A stretch of DNA of 64,000 nucleotides from Diaminobutyricimonas aerilata (GTDB lineage Bacteria; Actinomycetota; Actinomycetes; Actinomycetales; Microbacteriaceae). The stretch spans positions 2,999,304 to 3,063,303 of the forward strand of contig NZ_PGFF01000001.1 of the NCBI RefSeq assembly GCF_002797715.1. The letters are read 5' to 3'. The translations under genes and the position numbers were made by a program. Of this stretch, positions 23,356 through 32,615 are shown piece after piece; position 1 is the stretch's first letter; the number at the start of each line of letters is the position of its first letter. The notes beneath the pieces were generated by a model. The model did no database searches, had not been told where the DNA came from, and saw nothing but the letters and a program-made list of their open reading frames with translations.

Positions 23356-24029
23356 AAGACCTACCACGCAAGACCCGCGTCTACCGCTCCGCGGTACGGG
23401 CCGCCGCCGCATCCGAGACCCGACGACGCATCGTCGACGCGGCGCTCGCGAGCTTCACCGCGGACGGTTACGCGGCCACCACCTTGCGCGCCATCGCGCA
23501 ACGAGCTCGCGTGAGCGTCGAGACGGTGAACGGCCACGGCCCCAAGCGCGATCTGCTCTTCGCGGCGTTCGAGCTCGCCTTCGCCGAGCGGGAGGGCCGT
23601 GAGCCGATGGGCGAGCGTGCGGACTTCGCGGCCACGGCCGAGGTGGTCGACGCCCGTGCGTTCCTCGCCGCCCTCGTGAACGTGACGACGGACGCGTTCG
23701 CCCGCTCAGCCGGGATCTGGCGAGCGGTCAACGCGGCCGCCGACGTCGATCCGGCCGTCGCTGAGACGCTCGCGGACCTCGTCGCGCGCCGCCGGCGGGA
23801 GTTCGCCGGTCTAGTCCGCGCCTACGGCGAACGGGGCGGCACGGTGCCGAGCGACATCGATGCCGCGGTCGACGTGTTGAGTCTGGTGGTGTCGCACGAG
23901 AGCTTCACGCACCTCGTGGAGACGAGCGGATGGGCGCGCGCGCGCTTCGAACGCTGGGCGGCCGCCACGGCGGTGGCGCAGCTCGAGGCACTCGCGGCCG
24001 AGGAACGCGGGGGCGAGCCCTCGAGCTGA
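23340..24029 (+). CDS. TetR-family transcriptional regulator
   Basis: This 229-residue protein has a TetR-type N-terminal helix-turn-helix: SETRRRIVDAALASFTADGYA, then TTLRAIAQRARVSVETVNGHG and KRDLLFAAFE. The C-terminal helical domain binds the inducer. The gene is divergent from the glycosyltransferase gene and only 41 bases away, so the regulator most likely represses both genes. The GTG at 23340 has no clear ribosome-binding site and may be translated leaderlessly from a TAGTAT box. The inducer is probably the compound modified by the glycosyltransferase, which is an inference from layout. Confidence 0.9.
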   Translation: MTVLNEDLPRKTRVYRSAVRAAAASETRRRIVDAALASFTADGYAATTLRAIAQRARVSVETVNGHGPKRDLLFAAFELAFAEREGREPMGERADFAATAEVVDARAFLAALVNVTTDAFARSAGIWRAVNAAADVDPAVAETLADLVARRRREFAGLVRAYGERGGTVPSDIDAAVDVLSLVVSHESFTHLVETSGWARARFERWAAATAVAQLEALAAEERGGEPSS

Positions 24030-24054
24030 GCGCTCGGCGCGGGTCGTGCAGCGG

Positions 24055-24209
24055 TTCCCTTCGACAGGCTCAGGGAACGCACGCTCGCTGAGCCTGTCGA
24101 AGCGGGTTGTACGACGTGTTCCCTTCGACAGGCTCAGGGAACGCACGCTCGCTGAGCCTGTCGAAGCGGGTTGTACGACGTGTTCCCTTCGACAGGCTCA
24201 GGGAACGGT
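24055..24209. repeat. Tandem REP-like array, 64-bp period
   Basis: There are two complete and one partial 64-bp units. Each contains TTCCCTTCGACAGGCTCAGG and, inverted, CTGAGCCTGTCGAAGCGGG. The units are virtually identical, which points to recent duplication. The array lies between the convergent TetR and Nudix genes. Confidence 0.9.
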
Positions 24210-24214
24210 GCGGG

Positions 24215-24757
24215 TCAGCCGAGCACGCCGACGGAGGCGAGCGCCTGACGCAGGAGGGTGCCGCGGCCGCCCTCCATCTCGGCGTGGATCGACGGGCTCG
24301 ACGCCTCGGCCGGAGTCATCCAGGTGAGCTCGAGCGCATCCTGGCGCGGCTCGCACGTGCCGGTCACCGGCACGACGTAGGCGAGCGCGACGGCGTGCTG
24401 CCGCTCGTCGACGTACGCACTGAGTCCCGGGATGGGGAAATACTCGGCCACCGAGAACGGCACGGGGCTGAGCGGCAGCTGCGGGAACGCCATCGGGCCG
24501 AGGTCCTTCTCGAGGTGGCGGTACAGCGCGTTGCGCAGCGTCTCACCGAACATGACGCGTCCGCTCACGAGGGTGCGCGTGATCGACCCGGCCGCATTGG
24601 CGCGCAACAGCACGCCGACCTCGGTGACCGTGCCCATCCCATCCGTGCGCACCGGTACGGCCTCGACGTAGAGCAGGGGCAGTCGCCGTCGGGTCTCCGC
24701 GAGTTCCTCGTCGGAGAGCCAGCCGGAATTCGGGTCAGGGGTGCCGACGGAACTCAT
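24215..24757 (-). CDS. Nudix-fold protein with degenerate Nudix box (DUF4916 type)
   Basis: This 180-residue protein is of the DUF4916/Nudix-like family common in actinobacteria. The segment that aligns with the Nudix box reads GRVMFGETLRNALYRHLEKD and then LG. The consensus REUxEExG is replaced by RHLEKDLG, so two of the metal-binding glutamates are missing. Hydrolysis of a nucleoside diphosphate is therefore doubtful. The N-terminus GWLSDEELAETRRRLPLLYVEAVPVR is conserved in the family. TAAGAA six bases before the ATG at 24757 suggests leaderless expression. Confidence 0.82.
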   Translation of the reverse strand: MSSVGTPDPNSGWLSDEELAETRRRLPLLYVEAVPVRTDGMGTVTEVGVLLRANAAGSITRTLVSGRVMFGETLRNALYRHLEKDLGPMAFPQLPLSPVPFSVAEYFPIPGLSAYVDERQHAVALAYVVPVTGTCEPRQDALELTWMTPAEASSPSIHAEMEGGRGTLLRQALASVGVLG

Positions 24758-24780
24758 GCTCCATTCTTACCCGCCGCGGC

Positions 24781-24786
24781 TAGCGT
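24781..24786 (+). promoter_or_regulatory. -10 box of the alpha/beta hydrolase gene
   Basis: TAGCGT gives a leader of about 20 bases containing GAGGAGG before ATG 24813. Confidence 0.4.
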
Positions 24787-24812
24787 GGAGCACAGCGGCG
24801 CGAGGAGGATCC

Positions 24813-25454
24813 ATGACCGCATACCGCGCACTCGATGCGAGGGCCGTGCTGTGGTCGGCCGGCGAGCACCACTGGGGCGACAAACCGCTCATCGTGCTGC
24901 TGCACGGCAGGGGCGCCCACGAGGGCGACCTTTTCGCGCTCTCGCCCGCGCTGCCGCTGAACGCGGTCGTCGCGTCAGTGCGTGCGACCGTGCCCGAGGG
25001 CGGCGGATGGTCGTGGTTCGAGCCCGCGCCGGGCACCCGGGGCGGCACCTCGCGGGAGGCGCAAGCGGATGCGTCGGCGACGGCCGTGCTCGACTGGCTG
25101 GACACCCTGCCGTTCACGCGCATCCTCACCCTCGGCTTCAGCGAGGGTGCCGCGATCGCGACCCAGCTGCTGCGCCTCGCGCCGGAACGGGTCGCCGCGA
25201 CGGCGGCGATCAGCGGATACGTCGTGCGCGGCGTGCACGCGGGCGACGAACGACTCGCCGAGGTGCGTCCGCCGCTGTTCTGGGGGCGCGGCACCCTCGA
25301 CGAGGTCATCCCAGCTGCCGCGATCGAGCACTCCGCCGAGTGGCTGCCGCGCCACACCCGACTCACCGAGCGCATCTACGAAGACGTCGCGCACGGCATC
25401 TCGGCGGCGGAGACGCGCGACATCGCGGCGTTCCTGCGCGAGCACCTGCGCTGA
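24813..25454 (+). CDS. Phospholipase/carboxylesterase-type alpha/beta hydrolase
   Basis: This 213-residue cytoplasmic alpha/beta hydrolase is of the carboxylesterase/phospholipase group. It shows the oxyanion region VLLHGRGAHEGD, the nucleophile elbow GFSEGA, an acidic residue in GTLDEVIP, and the catalytic His in VAHGIS near the C-terminus. The ATG start has an excellent GAGGAGG. Members hydrolyse short acyl esters; the physiological substrate is unknown. It lies 54 bases before lhr on the same strand but each seems to have its own promoter. Confidence 0.88.
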   Translation: MTAYRALDARAVLWSAGEHHWGDKPLIVLLHGRGAHEGDLFALSPALPLNAVVASVRATVPEGGGWSWFEPAPGTRGGTSREAQADASATAVLDWLDTLPFTRILTLGFSEGAAIATQLLRLAPERVAATAAISGYVVRGVHAGDERLAEVRPPLFWGRGTLDEVIPAAAIEHSAEWLPRHTRLTERIYEDVAHGISAAETRDIAAFLREHLR

Positions 25455-25508
25455 GCGCCGGCTGCGGGCTCGCAGCCGACTGTCGGTGGCTGGCGGCAGG
25501 ATGAGGCG

Positions 25509-28500
25509 GTGAGCTCCGTCGTCGACCGTTTCTCCCGCGCCACGCGGGAGTGGTTCGACGGCGCGTTCCCGGCCCCGACCTCGGCCCAGCTCGGCGCGTG
25601 GGACGCGATCTCGACCGGGTCGCACGCCCTCGTCATCGCCCCGACCGGCTCGGGCAAGACGCTCGCCTCGTTCCTATGGGCGATCGACCGACTCGCGACC
25701 GGCGAGCTGCCCGAGGACCCGCAGCACCGCACCCGCGTGCTCTACATCTCGCCGCTCAAGGCGCTCGGCGTCGACGTGGAACGCAACCTGCGCAGTCCGC
25801 TCGTCGGGGTGACGCAGACCGCCCGGCGGCTCGGCCTCGCCGCCCCGGAGATCCGCGTCGGCGTCCGCTCGGGCGACACCCCCTCGACGGAACGTCGCGC
25901 GCTGCAGCGCACCCCGCCCGACATCCTCATCACGACGCCGGAGAGCCTGTTCCTGATGCTCACCTCGTCGGCGCGCGAGTCGCTCGTGGGGGTCGAGACC
26001 GTCATCGTCGACGAGGTGCACGCGGTCGCGGCGACCAAGCGCGGCGCCCACCTCGCCCTCTCGCTCGAGCGCCTCGACGAGCTGCTCGAGCGCCCCGCTC
26101 AACGCATCGGCCTCTCGGCGACGGTGCGGCCGCAGGAGGAGGTCGCCCGCTTCCTCGGCGGCTCCGCCCCCGTCACGATCGTCGCCCCCGCATCCGAGAA
26201 GCGGTTCGACCTGCGCGTCGTTGTTCCCGTCGACGACATGACCGAGCTCGGCACGACGACCGACCGCAACTCCGACGGCGACCTGCAGGGCTCGATCTGG
26301 CCGCACGTCGAAGAGAGCATCGTCGACCAGGTGCTTCAGTACCGCTCGACCATCGTCTTCGCCAACTCCCGGCGCCTGTCGGAGCGGCTCACCGCGCGGC
26401 TCAACGAGATCTACGCCGAACGGCTCGCGCTCGAGAACGGCGGGGCGGATGCGGCGGCCGTCGCCGAGTCGGAGCAGCGCACGTCGTACCCGGCGCAAGC
26501 GCCGGGGCAGTCCGGACTCACCTCCGGCGCCGAGCCGCTGCTCGCCCGCGCCCACCACGGCTCCGTCAGCAAGGAACAGCGCGCCACGATCGAGGACGAC
26601 CTCAAGAGCGGCCGACTGCGCTGCGTCGTCGCGACCTCCTCGCTCGAACTCGGCATCGACATGGGCGCCGTCGACCAGGTGATCCAGGTGGAGTCGCCGC
26701 CGTCGGTCGCGAGCGGACTGCAGCGCGTCGGCCGCGCCGGCCACCAGGTCGGTGAGGTCTCGCGCGGCGTGCTGTATCCGAAGCACCGCGCCGACCTCAT
26801 CCACTCGACCGTCGCGAGCGAACGGATGATCGCCGGGCAGATCGAGGCGCTGTCCATCCCGACCAACCCGCTCGACGTGCTCGCCCAGCAGACCGTGGCG
26901 CACGTCGCCCTCGGGTCTGCGGATGTGGAGGAGTGGTTCGACACGGTGCGCCGGAGCGCGCCGTTCGCGACGCTCCCGCGGTCGGCGTACGACGCGACCC
27001 TCGACCTGCTGAGCGGACGGTATCCGAGCGACGAGTTCGCCGAACTGCGGCCACGACTGGTGTGGGACCGCGTCGCCGGCACCATCACCGGGCGTCCCGG
27101 TGCGCAGCGTCTCGCCGTCACGAGTGGCGGCACGATCCCCGACCGCGGGCTCTTCGGCGTGTTCATCGCCGGAAGCGAGACGACCGCGAACACCGGCGGG
27201 CGCCGCGTGGGCGAGCTCGACGAGGAGATGGTCTACGAGTCCCGCGTCGGCGACGTGATCGCGCTCGGCGCGACGAGCTGGCGCATCGAGGACATCACGC
27301 ACGACCGGGTCATCGTGACGCCCGCGTTCGGGCAGCCCGGGCGGGTGCCGTTCTGGAAGGGCGACGGCATCGGCCGGCCCGCGGAACTCGGTCGCGCGAT
27401 CGGCGCGTTCACCCGTGAGGTGGCGACCGCATCCGCCGCGGATGCGCGTCAGCGGGTCGTGCGCGGCGGTCTCGACGAGCGTGCCGCGAACAACCTCGTC
27501 GCGTTCGTCGAGGAGCAGAAGGCGGCCACCGGCCACGTGCCGACCGACCGCACGCTCGTGGTCGAGCGCTTCCACGACGAGCTCGGCGACTGGCGCGTCG
27601 TGCTGCATTCCCCGTACGGCATGAAGGTGCACGCGCCGTGGGCGCTCGCCGTCTCCGCGCGCGTTCGCGACCGGTACGGCTACGACGGGGCAGCCGTCGC
27701 GGGCGACGACGGCATCATCGTGCGGCTGCCCGACACCGACGGCGAACCGCCGAGCGCGGAGCTGTTCGTGTTCGAGCACGACGAGCTCGAACGCACGGTG
27801 ACGGATGAGGTGGGCGGGTCGGCGCTGTTCGCGGCCCGGTTCCGGGAGTGCGCGGCGCGTGCCCTTCTCCTGCCCCGCCGCGACCCCGGCCGGCGTTCCC
27901 CGCTCTGGCAGCAACGGCAGCGCGCCTCGCAACTGCTCGATGTCGCCCGCAAGTTCCCGAGCTTCCCGATCGTGCTCGAGGCCATCCGCGAGGTGCTGCA
28001 GGACGTGTACGACCTGCCCGCCCTCGCCGCGCTGACCGCCGAGATCGCGAGCCGCCGCATCCGCATCGTCGAGACGCAGACCGACCAGGCGTCGCCGTTC
28101 GCGCGGTCTCTGCTGTTCGGATATGTCGCGGCGTTCATGTACGAGGGCGACTCCCCGCTCGCGGAGCGCCGGGCAGCCGCCCTCTCGCTCGACTCGACGC
28201 TGCTCGCCGAGCTGCTGGGACGCGCGGAGCTGCGCGAGCTGCTCGACGCCAGCGTGCTCGAGCAGACCGAGCGGGAGCTGCAGCGCCTCACGCCCGACCG
28301 CAAGGCGAAGGGCATCGAGGGCGTCGTCGACCTGCTGCGGCTGCTCGGGCCGCTCAGCGTGCCGGAGATCGTCGACCGCGTCGCGGTGCTCGACGACGCT
28401 CCCCCGGTGGACGCCACCGTCATCGGCGAATGGCTCGACGGCCTCGCCCGCGCGAACCGCGTGCTGCGCGCATCCATCGCCGGCGACGACCGCTGGGCGA

Positions 28501-30086
28501 TCATCGAAGACGCGAGCCGCTTGCGGGACGCGCTCGGGGTGCCGCTGCCGATCGGGGTGCCGACCGCGTTCGTCGAGCCGGTTCCCGATCCGCTCGGCGA
28601 CCTCGTCAGCCGGTACGCCCGCACCCACGGGCCCTTCACGGTCACGGCCGTCGCCGAGCGCTTCGGTCTCGGACCGGCGGTGGCCCTGGATGCGCTGCGG
28701 CGGCTCGCCGCGGACCGCCGGGTGGTCGAGGGCGAGTTCCGGCCGGGCGCGACCGGCAGCGAGTGGGTCGACGCGGAAGTGCTGCGCCGGCTGCGATCGC
28801 GGTCGCTCGCAGCGCTGCGTCACGAGGTCGAGCCGGTGTCGCACGACACGCTCGGCCGCTTCCTCCCCGCCTGGCAGCACGTCACCTCCCCGCTGCGCGG
28901 GATCGACGGGGTCGTGCACGCCATCGAGCAGCTCAGCGGCGTCGCCCTGCCCGCGAGCGCGTGGGAGTCGCTCGTGCTGCCCGGGCGCGTGTCCGACTAC
29001 TCCCCCGCCTGGCTCGACGAGCTCACCGCGACCGGTGAGGTGCTGTGGTCGGGCGCCGGCTCTCTGCCCGGAAACGACGGATGGGTGAGCCTGCACCTCG
29101 CCGAGACGGCCCACCTGACCCTGCCGGAACCGCTCGGCGAGGAGGACACCACCGACCTGCAGCGCCGCGTGCTCGACGCGCTCGCCGGCGGCGGTGCGTT
29201 CTTCTTCCGGCAGCTCTCCAATGCGGTCGGCAGCACCGACGACGCCGAACTCACGACGGCGCTGTGGGACCTCGTGTGGTCCACCCGCGTCACCAACGAC
29301 ACGTTCGCGCCGCTGCGCGCCCAGCTCGGCGGGCGGGGCACGACCCGCGCCGCCCGGCCCCCGCGCACCCGCGCCTACCGCGGACGCGCGCGCCCCACGA
29401 TGCCGACCCAGTCCGGTCCGCCGACCGTCGGCGGCCGCTGGTCGCTGCTGCCCGGCCGCGAGCCCGACGCCACCGTGCGCGCCGCGGCGACCGCCGAGCA
29501 ACTGCTCGAACGCTACGGCGTCGTCACCCGCGGCGCGGTGATGGCCGAGGGCGTGCTGGGCGGCTTCGCGACCGTGTACAAGGTGCTGAGCGGGTTCGAG
29601 GAGACCGGCCGCGCCCGCCGCGGGTACTTCGTCGAGGGGCTCGGCGCGGCGCAGTTCGCGACCGGCCCGACGGTCGACCGGCTGCGCACGTTCGCCCGGG
29701 ACGAGGCGGACGACTCCCCGCCCACCGCCGTGACGCTCGCGGCGACCGATCCCGCGAACCCCTACGGCGCATCCCTGCCCTGGCCGCCCCCGGACGACCC
29801 CGAGGAGCGGGGTCACCGTCCCGGGCGCAAGGCCGGTGCCCTCGTCGTGCTCGTCGACGGGGTGCTCGCCCTCTACGTCGAGCGCGGCGGACGCACGGTG
29901 CTCACCTTCGGCGACGACGGTCTGCTCGAGGTCGCGGCGCGCTCGCTCGCCTCCACGATCCGGGCGAGCGGCGGACGAGTGCGCGTCGAGCGCGTCGACG
30001 GTGACTTCGTGGTGGGCACCCCGCTCGGAAAGGCCCTCCGCGAGGCCGGGTTCGCCGAGACCCCGCAGGGTCTGCGCCTGCGATGA
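25509..30086 (+). CDS. lhr: Large ATP-dependent DNA helicase Lhr
   Basis: This 1525-residue protein is a full-length Lhr, a superfamily 2 3'-to-5' DNA/RNA helicase linked to DNA damage repair in actinobacteria. The N-terminal helicase part shows VIAPTGSGKTLASF with Lys50, ILITTPESLFLM, DEVHAVAATKRGAHLALSLE, LSATVRP, and the motif VI region SGLQRVGRAGHQVG. The Lhr-specific winged-helix and beta-barrel domains follow, and a large C-terminal region continues to residue 1525. The start is GTG 25509. It is followed after nine bases by an Nei/Fpg glycosylase gene, a pairing that supports a repair role. Confidence 0.97.
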   Translation: MSSVVDRFSRATREWFDGAFPAPTSAQLGAWDAISTGSHALVIAPTGSGKTLASFLWAIDRLATGELPEDPQHRTRVLYISPLKALGVDVERNLRSPLVGVTQTARRLGLAAPEIRVGVRSGDTPSTERRALQRTPPDILITTPESLFLMLTSSARESLVGVETVIVDEVHAVAATKRGAHLALSLERLDELLERPAQRIGLSATVRPQEEVARFLGGSAPVTIVAPASEKRFDLRVVVPVDDMTELGTTTDRNSDGDLQGSIWPHVEESIVDQVLQYRSTIVFANSRRLSERLTARLNEIYAERLALENGGADAAAVAESEQRTSYPAQAPGQSGLTSGAEPLLARAHHGSVSKEQRATIEDDLKSGRLRCVVATSSLELGIDMGAVDQVIQVESPPSVASGLQRVGRAGHQVGEVSRGVLYPKHRADLIHSTVASERMIAGQIEALSIPTNPLDVLAQQTVAHVALGSADVEEWFDTVRRSAPFATLPRSAYDATLDLLSGRYPSDEFAELRPRLVWDRVAGTITGRPGAQRLAVTSGGTIPDRGLFGVFIAGSETTANTGGRRVGELDEEMVYESRVGDVIALGATSWRIEDITHDRVIVTPAFGQPGRVPFWKGDGIGRPAELGRAIGAFTREVATASAADARQRVVRGGLDERAANNLVAFVEEQKAATGHVPTDRTLVVERFHDELGDWRVVLHSPYGMKVHAPWALAVSARVRDRYGYDGAAVAGDDGIIVRLPDTDGEPPSAELFVFEHDELERTVTDEVGGSALFAARFRECAARALLLPRRDPGRRSPLWQQRQRASQLLDVARKFPSFPIVLEAIREVLQDVYDLPALAALTAEIASRRIRIVETQTDQASPFARSLLFGYVAAFMYEGDSPLAERRAAALSLDSTLLAELLGRAELRELLDASVLEQTERELQRLTPDRKAKGIEGVVDLLRLLGPLSVPEIVDRVAVLDDAPPVDATVIGEWLDGLARANRVLRASIAGDDRWAIIEDASRLRDALGVPLPIGVPTAFVEPVPDPLGDLVSRYARTHGPFTVTAVAERFGLGPAVALDALRRLAADRRVVEGEFRPGATGSEWVDAEVLRRLRSRSLAALRHEVEPVSHDTLGRFLPAWQHVTSPLRGIDGVVHAIEQLSGVALPASAWESLVLPGRVSDYSPAWLDELTATGEVLWSGAGSLPGNDGWVSLHLAETAHLTLPEPLGEEDTTDLQRRVLDALAGGGAFFFRQLSNAVGSTDDAELTTALWDLVWSTRVTNDTFAPLRAQLGGRGTTRAARPPRTRAYRGRARPTMPTQSGPPTVGGRWSLLPGREPDATVRAAATAEQLLERYGVVTRGAVMAEGVLGGFATVYKVLSGFEETGRARRGYFVEGLGAAQFATGPTVDRLRTFARDEADDSPPTAVTLAATDPANPYGASLPWPPPDDPEERGHRPGRKAGALVVLVDGVLALYVERGGRTVLTFGDDGLLEVAARSLASTIRASGGRVRVERVDGDFVVGTPLGKALREAGFAETPQGLRLR

Positions 30087-30095
30087 GGACCACCG

Positions 30096-30875
30096 ATGCC
30101 CGAGGGTGACACCGTCTACCAGGCGGCGAAGCGGCAGCACGCGGCCCTCGCCGGCAAGGTGCTCACCGGCTTCGACCTGCGCGTGCCTCGCTTCGCGACC
30201 TCCGACCTCACCGGCGAGACGGTGCTCGAGGTGGTCAGCCGCGGCAAGCACCTGCTGCACCGCATCGGCGACTACACGCTGCACACCCACCTCAAGATGG
30301 AGGGCGTCTGGCACGTGTACAAGCCGGGCGAACGCTGGCGGCGCCCCGCGCACCAGGCGCGAGCCGTGCTGCAGACCGAACCGGTGCAGGCCGTCGGCTT
30401 CGCGCTCGGGATCACCGAACTCATCCGCCGCTCCGAGGAGGACGACGTCGTCGGGCACCTCGGACCGGATCTGCTCGGCGCAGACTGGGATGCGGCGGAG
30501 GCGACGCGGCGGCTGACCGCCGACCCGGCCATTCCGGTGTTCGTGGCGGTGCTCGACCAGCGCAACCTCGCCGGCGTCGGCAACGTGTACGCGAACGAAC
30601 TCTGCTTTCTGCGCGGCGTGCTGCCGACCCGCCCGATCGGCGAGGTCGCGGACGTGGCGGCGCTCGTGGACCTCTCGTACCGGCTGCTGCAGGCGAACCG
30701 CGACCGGATGAACCGGGTCACCACGGGGGACAGCCGCGCGGGCCAGCGCAGCTGGGTCTACGGTCGTGCGGGCCAGCCGTGCCGCCGCTGTGGCACCCGC
30801 CTGCTCGGCGGTCAGCTCGGCCGCGACGAACTGCAGGAGCGCAACACCTTCTGGTGCCCCCGCTGCCAGAGCTGA
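30096..30875 (+). CDS. nei: Fpg/Nei-family DNA glycosylase (endonuclease VIII type)
   Basis: This 259-residue base-excision repair enzyme removes oxidised bases and cleaves the abasic site. The catalytic N-terminus MPEGDTVYQAA gives Pro2 as nucleophile and Glu3. The H2TH part (DQRNLAGVGNVYANELCFLRG) and the C-terminal zinc finger (CRRCGTRL...TFWCPRCQS) are complete. A C-terminal zinc finger and the MPEGDT start point to the Nei rather than the Fpg side. It lies nine bases after lhr, which suggests co-transcription as a repair unit. Confidence 0.95.
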   Translation: MPEGDTVYQAAKRQHAALAGKVLTGFDLRVPRFATSDLTGETVLEVVSRGKHLLHRIGDYTLHTHLKMEGVWHVYKPGERWRRPAHQARAVLQTEPVQAVGFALGITELIRRSEEDDVVGHLGPDLLGADWDAAEATRRLTADPAIPVFVAVLDQRNLAGVGNVYANELCFLRGVLPTRPIGEVADVAALVDLSYRLLQANRDRMNRVTTGDSRAGQRSWVYGRAGQPCRRCGTRLLGGQLGRDELQERNTFWCPRCQS

Positions 30876-30950
30876 GCACCCCGCCGCCAGTCCCGCCGAC
30901 ACCCCCACGACAGGAGCACTCCGGATGTCGGTGGTGCGAGCGATCCTCGG

Positions 30951-30962
30951 ACACACACACAC
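30951..30962. repeat. (AC)6 dinucleotide run in a leader
   Basis: Six AC units are followed by three GA units just upstream of the ribosome-binding site of the next gene. Slippage here could alter the leader but would not shift a reading frame. Confidence 0.6.
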
Positions 30963-30977
30963 GAGAGAGGAGCAACC

Positions 30978-31859
30978 ATGACCATCGCCGTCACCACCCC
31001 CACCGGGAACGTCGGCTCGCGGCTCGTGCCGCTGCTCGTGCAGGCCGGGGAACGTCCGCGCGTCCTCGCGCGCGATGCGGCGAAGTTGAGCGACGCCGTG
31101 CGCGCCGCCGCGGATGTCGTCGAGGTCGACCAGGGCGACGCGGACGCCGTCGTGGCGGCCACCGAGGGCGTCGATGCGCTCTACTGGGTCGACCCGCCGA
31201 CCGAGGACGACGATCCGGCGGCCGGCTACGCCCGCATGGGCGCCGTCGCGGCTCGCGCGGTGCGCGAGAACGGGATCCCGCGGGTCGTGTTCCAGAGCAG
31301 CAGCGGGGCGGATGCGCGCAGCGGCTTCGGCGAGATCGACGGACTCGGACGCACGGAGGAGCTGCTCGACGAGACGGGCGCCTCGGTCACGCACCTGCGC
31401 TGCGGGTACTTCTTCAGCAACCTGCTGATGGACGTCGACGGCCTGCGCTCGGGCATCATCACCACCACGATGCCGACCGACCTCGCCCTGCCGTGGGTCG
31501 CCCCCGGCGACATCGCCGCGGTCGCAGCCGCTCGACTGTTGTCGACGGCATGGACCGGGCGCCACACGCAAGGCGTGTACGGCCCCGCCGACCTGAGCTT
31601 CGGGGATGTGGCGCGGATCGTCGGGAGGGTGCTCGGCCGCGAGATCCGCGCCGAACAGGTGAGCGACGAGCAGACAGCCGAACAGCTGCGGTCGTTCGGC
31701 ATGACCGAGAAGCAGATCGACGGCATCATCGGCATGTCGCGCGGCTTCCGGAACCCGGACTACCGGCCCGAGGATGCCCGGGACCTGCGCAGCACGACGC
31801 CGACCACGCTCGCCGCGTGGGCGCAGGAGCATCTCGCGGGAGTCATGGCCGACGGGTGA
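30978..31859 (+). CDS. NmrA-like NAD(P)-binding reductase-fold protein
   Basis: This 293-residue protein is of the atypical short-chain dehydrogenase group (NmrA/SDR-a5 like). The N-terminus TIAVTTPTGNVGSRLVPLL is the dinucleotide-binding motif. SSSGADARSGFGEIDGL and the following helix occupy the usual substrate region, and the normal active-site Tyr-x3-Lys is not evident. Relatives act as redox sensors or quinone reductases. GAGAGGAG precedes the ATG at good distance. No operon partner is evident. Confidence 0.85.
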   Translation: MTIAVTTPTGNVGSRLVPLLVQAGERPRVLARDAAKLSDAVRAAADVVEVDQGDADAVVAATEGVDALYWVDPPTEDDDPAAGYARMGAVAARAVRENGIPRVVFQSSSGADARSGFGEIDGLGRTEELLDETGASVTHLRCGYFFSNLLMDVDGLRSGIITTTMPTDLALPWVAPGDIAAVAAARLLSTAWTGRHTQGVYGPADLSFGDVARIVGRVLGREIRAEQVSDEQTAEQLRSFGMTEKQIDGIIGMSRGFRNPDYRPEDARDLRSTTPTTLAAWAQEHLAGVMADG

Positions 31860-31967
31860 GGCGCTGGCCCTCCTGCCCGCCGCGGGTGGACCGCCTCCGA
31901 CGCACGGTTGACGGCCGCCCACGCGACTGACAATGTGGACCCCGTTCACTTACTACGGAAGGGTCCC

Positions 31968-32609
31968 ATGGCGGTCCGCATCGACCTCAACATCTCTCTC
32001 GACGGCGTCGCGATGCCCGCCGGCCAGTCCCCCGAGCATCCGATGGGCGAGGAGTGGGGCAAGATCGTCGCCCATTACGCCGCCACGCGCACCTTCCGGC
32101 GGCGGGTGCTGCACGACCCGTCGGGGGAAGGAACGACCGGGGTCGACGACCGCTACGCGGCCGCCTACTTCCACGGGGTCGGCGCGGAGATCATGGGCGC
32201 CGGGATGTTCGGACTCCACGCCTATCCGGACGACGCCGACTGGCGTGGCTGGTGGGGCGACGAGCCGCCGTTCGAAGTGCCGGTGCTCGTGCTCACCCAC
32301 CGGGAGCGCCCGCCGATCGAGTTCGCCAACGGCACCCGCTTCGAGTTCCTCGCCACGAGCCCGCAGTCGGCTCTCACCCGGGCGCAGGAGCTGGCCGGCG
32401 CGGGCGACGTGCGGGTGGGCGGCGGAGCGGGCGTCGCCCGCGACTTCCTCGCCGCCGGTCTGGTCGACCGGCTGCACGTCGCCATCACGCCCGTCGTGCT
32501 CGGCCGGGGCGTGCGGCTCTGGGACGACCTCCACGAACTCGAGCGGGACTACGCCGTGACGTCAGAGGTCGCCGAGAGCGGCGTCATCCACGTCACCTTC
32601 GCGCGCTGA
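31968..32609 (+). CDS. Dihydrofolate reductase-family protein (RibD C-terminal type)
   Basis: This 213-residue protein has the RibD C-terminal/DHFR-like fold. The N-terminus VRIDLNISLDGVAMP is typical, as are VLVLTHRERPPIEF in the middle, VRVGGGAGVARDFLAAGLVDRLHVAITPVVLG, and a C-terminal beta strand SGVIHVTFAR. These stand-alone proteins are probably NADPH-dependent reductases of unknown substrate, not the folate enzyme. ATG 31968 follows GGAAGGG; the frame upstream to 31908 lacks a ribosome-binding site. Confidence 0.88.
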   Translation: MAVRIDLNISLDGVAMPAGQSPEHPMGEEWGKIVAHYAATRTFRRRVLHDPSGEGTTGVDDRYAAAYFHGVGAEIMGAGMFGLHAYPDDADWRGWWGDEPPFEVPVLVLTHRERPPIEFANGTRFEFLATSPQSALTRAQELAGAGDVRVGGGAGVARDFLAAGLVDRLHVAITPVVLGRGVRLWDDLHELERDYAVTSEVAESGVIHVTFAR

Positions 32610-32615
32610 CGAGGC

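Noticed and set aside
24055-24209. Tandem 64-bp repeats as a CRISPR array
   Set aside because: The units are identical throughout with no variable spacers, the repeat is palindromic and gene-end associated, and no cas gene is present.
25674-31949. Minus-strand open frame of 2091 codons across lhr and its neighbours
   Set aside because: It is a shadow of four real plus-strand genes with intact motifs; the composition is repetitive Arg, Ala, Gly, His.
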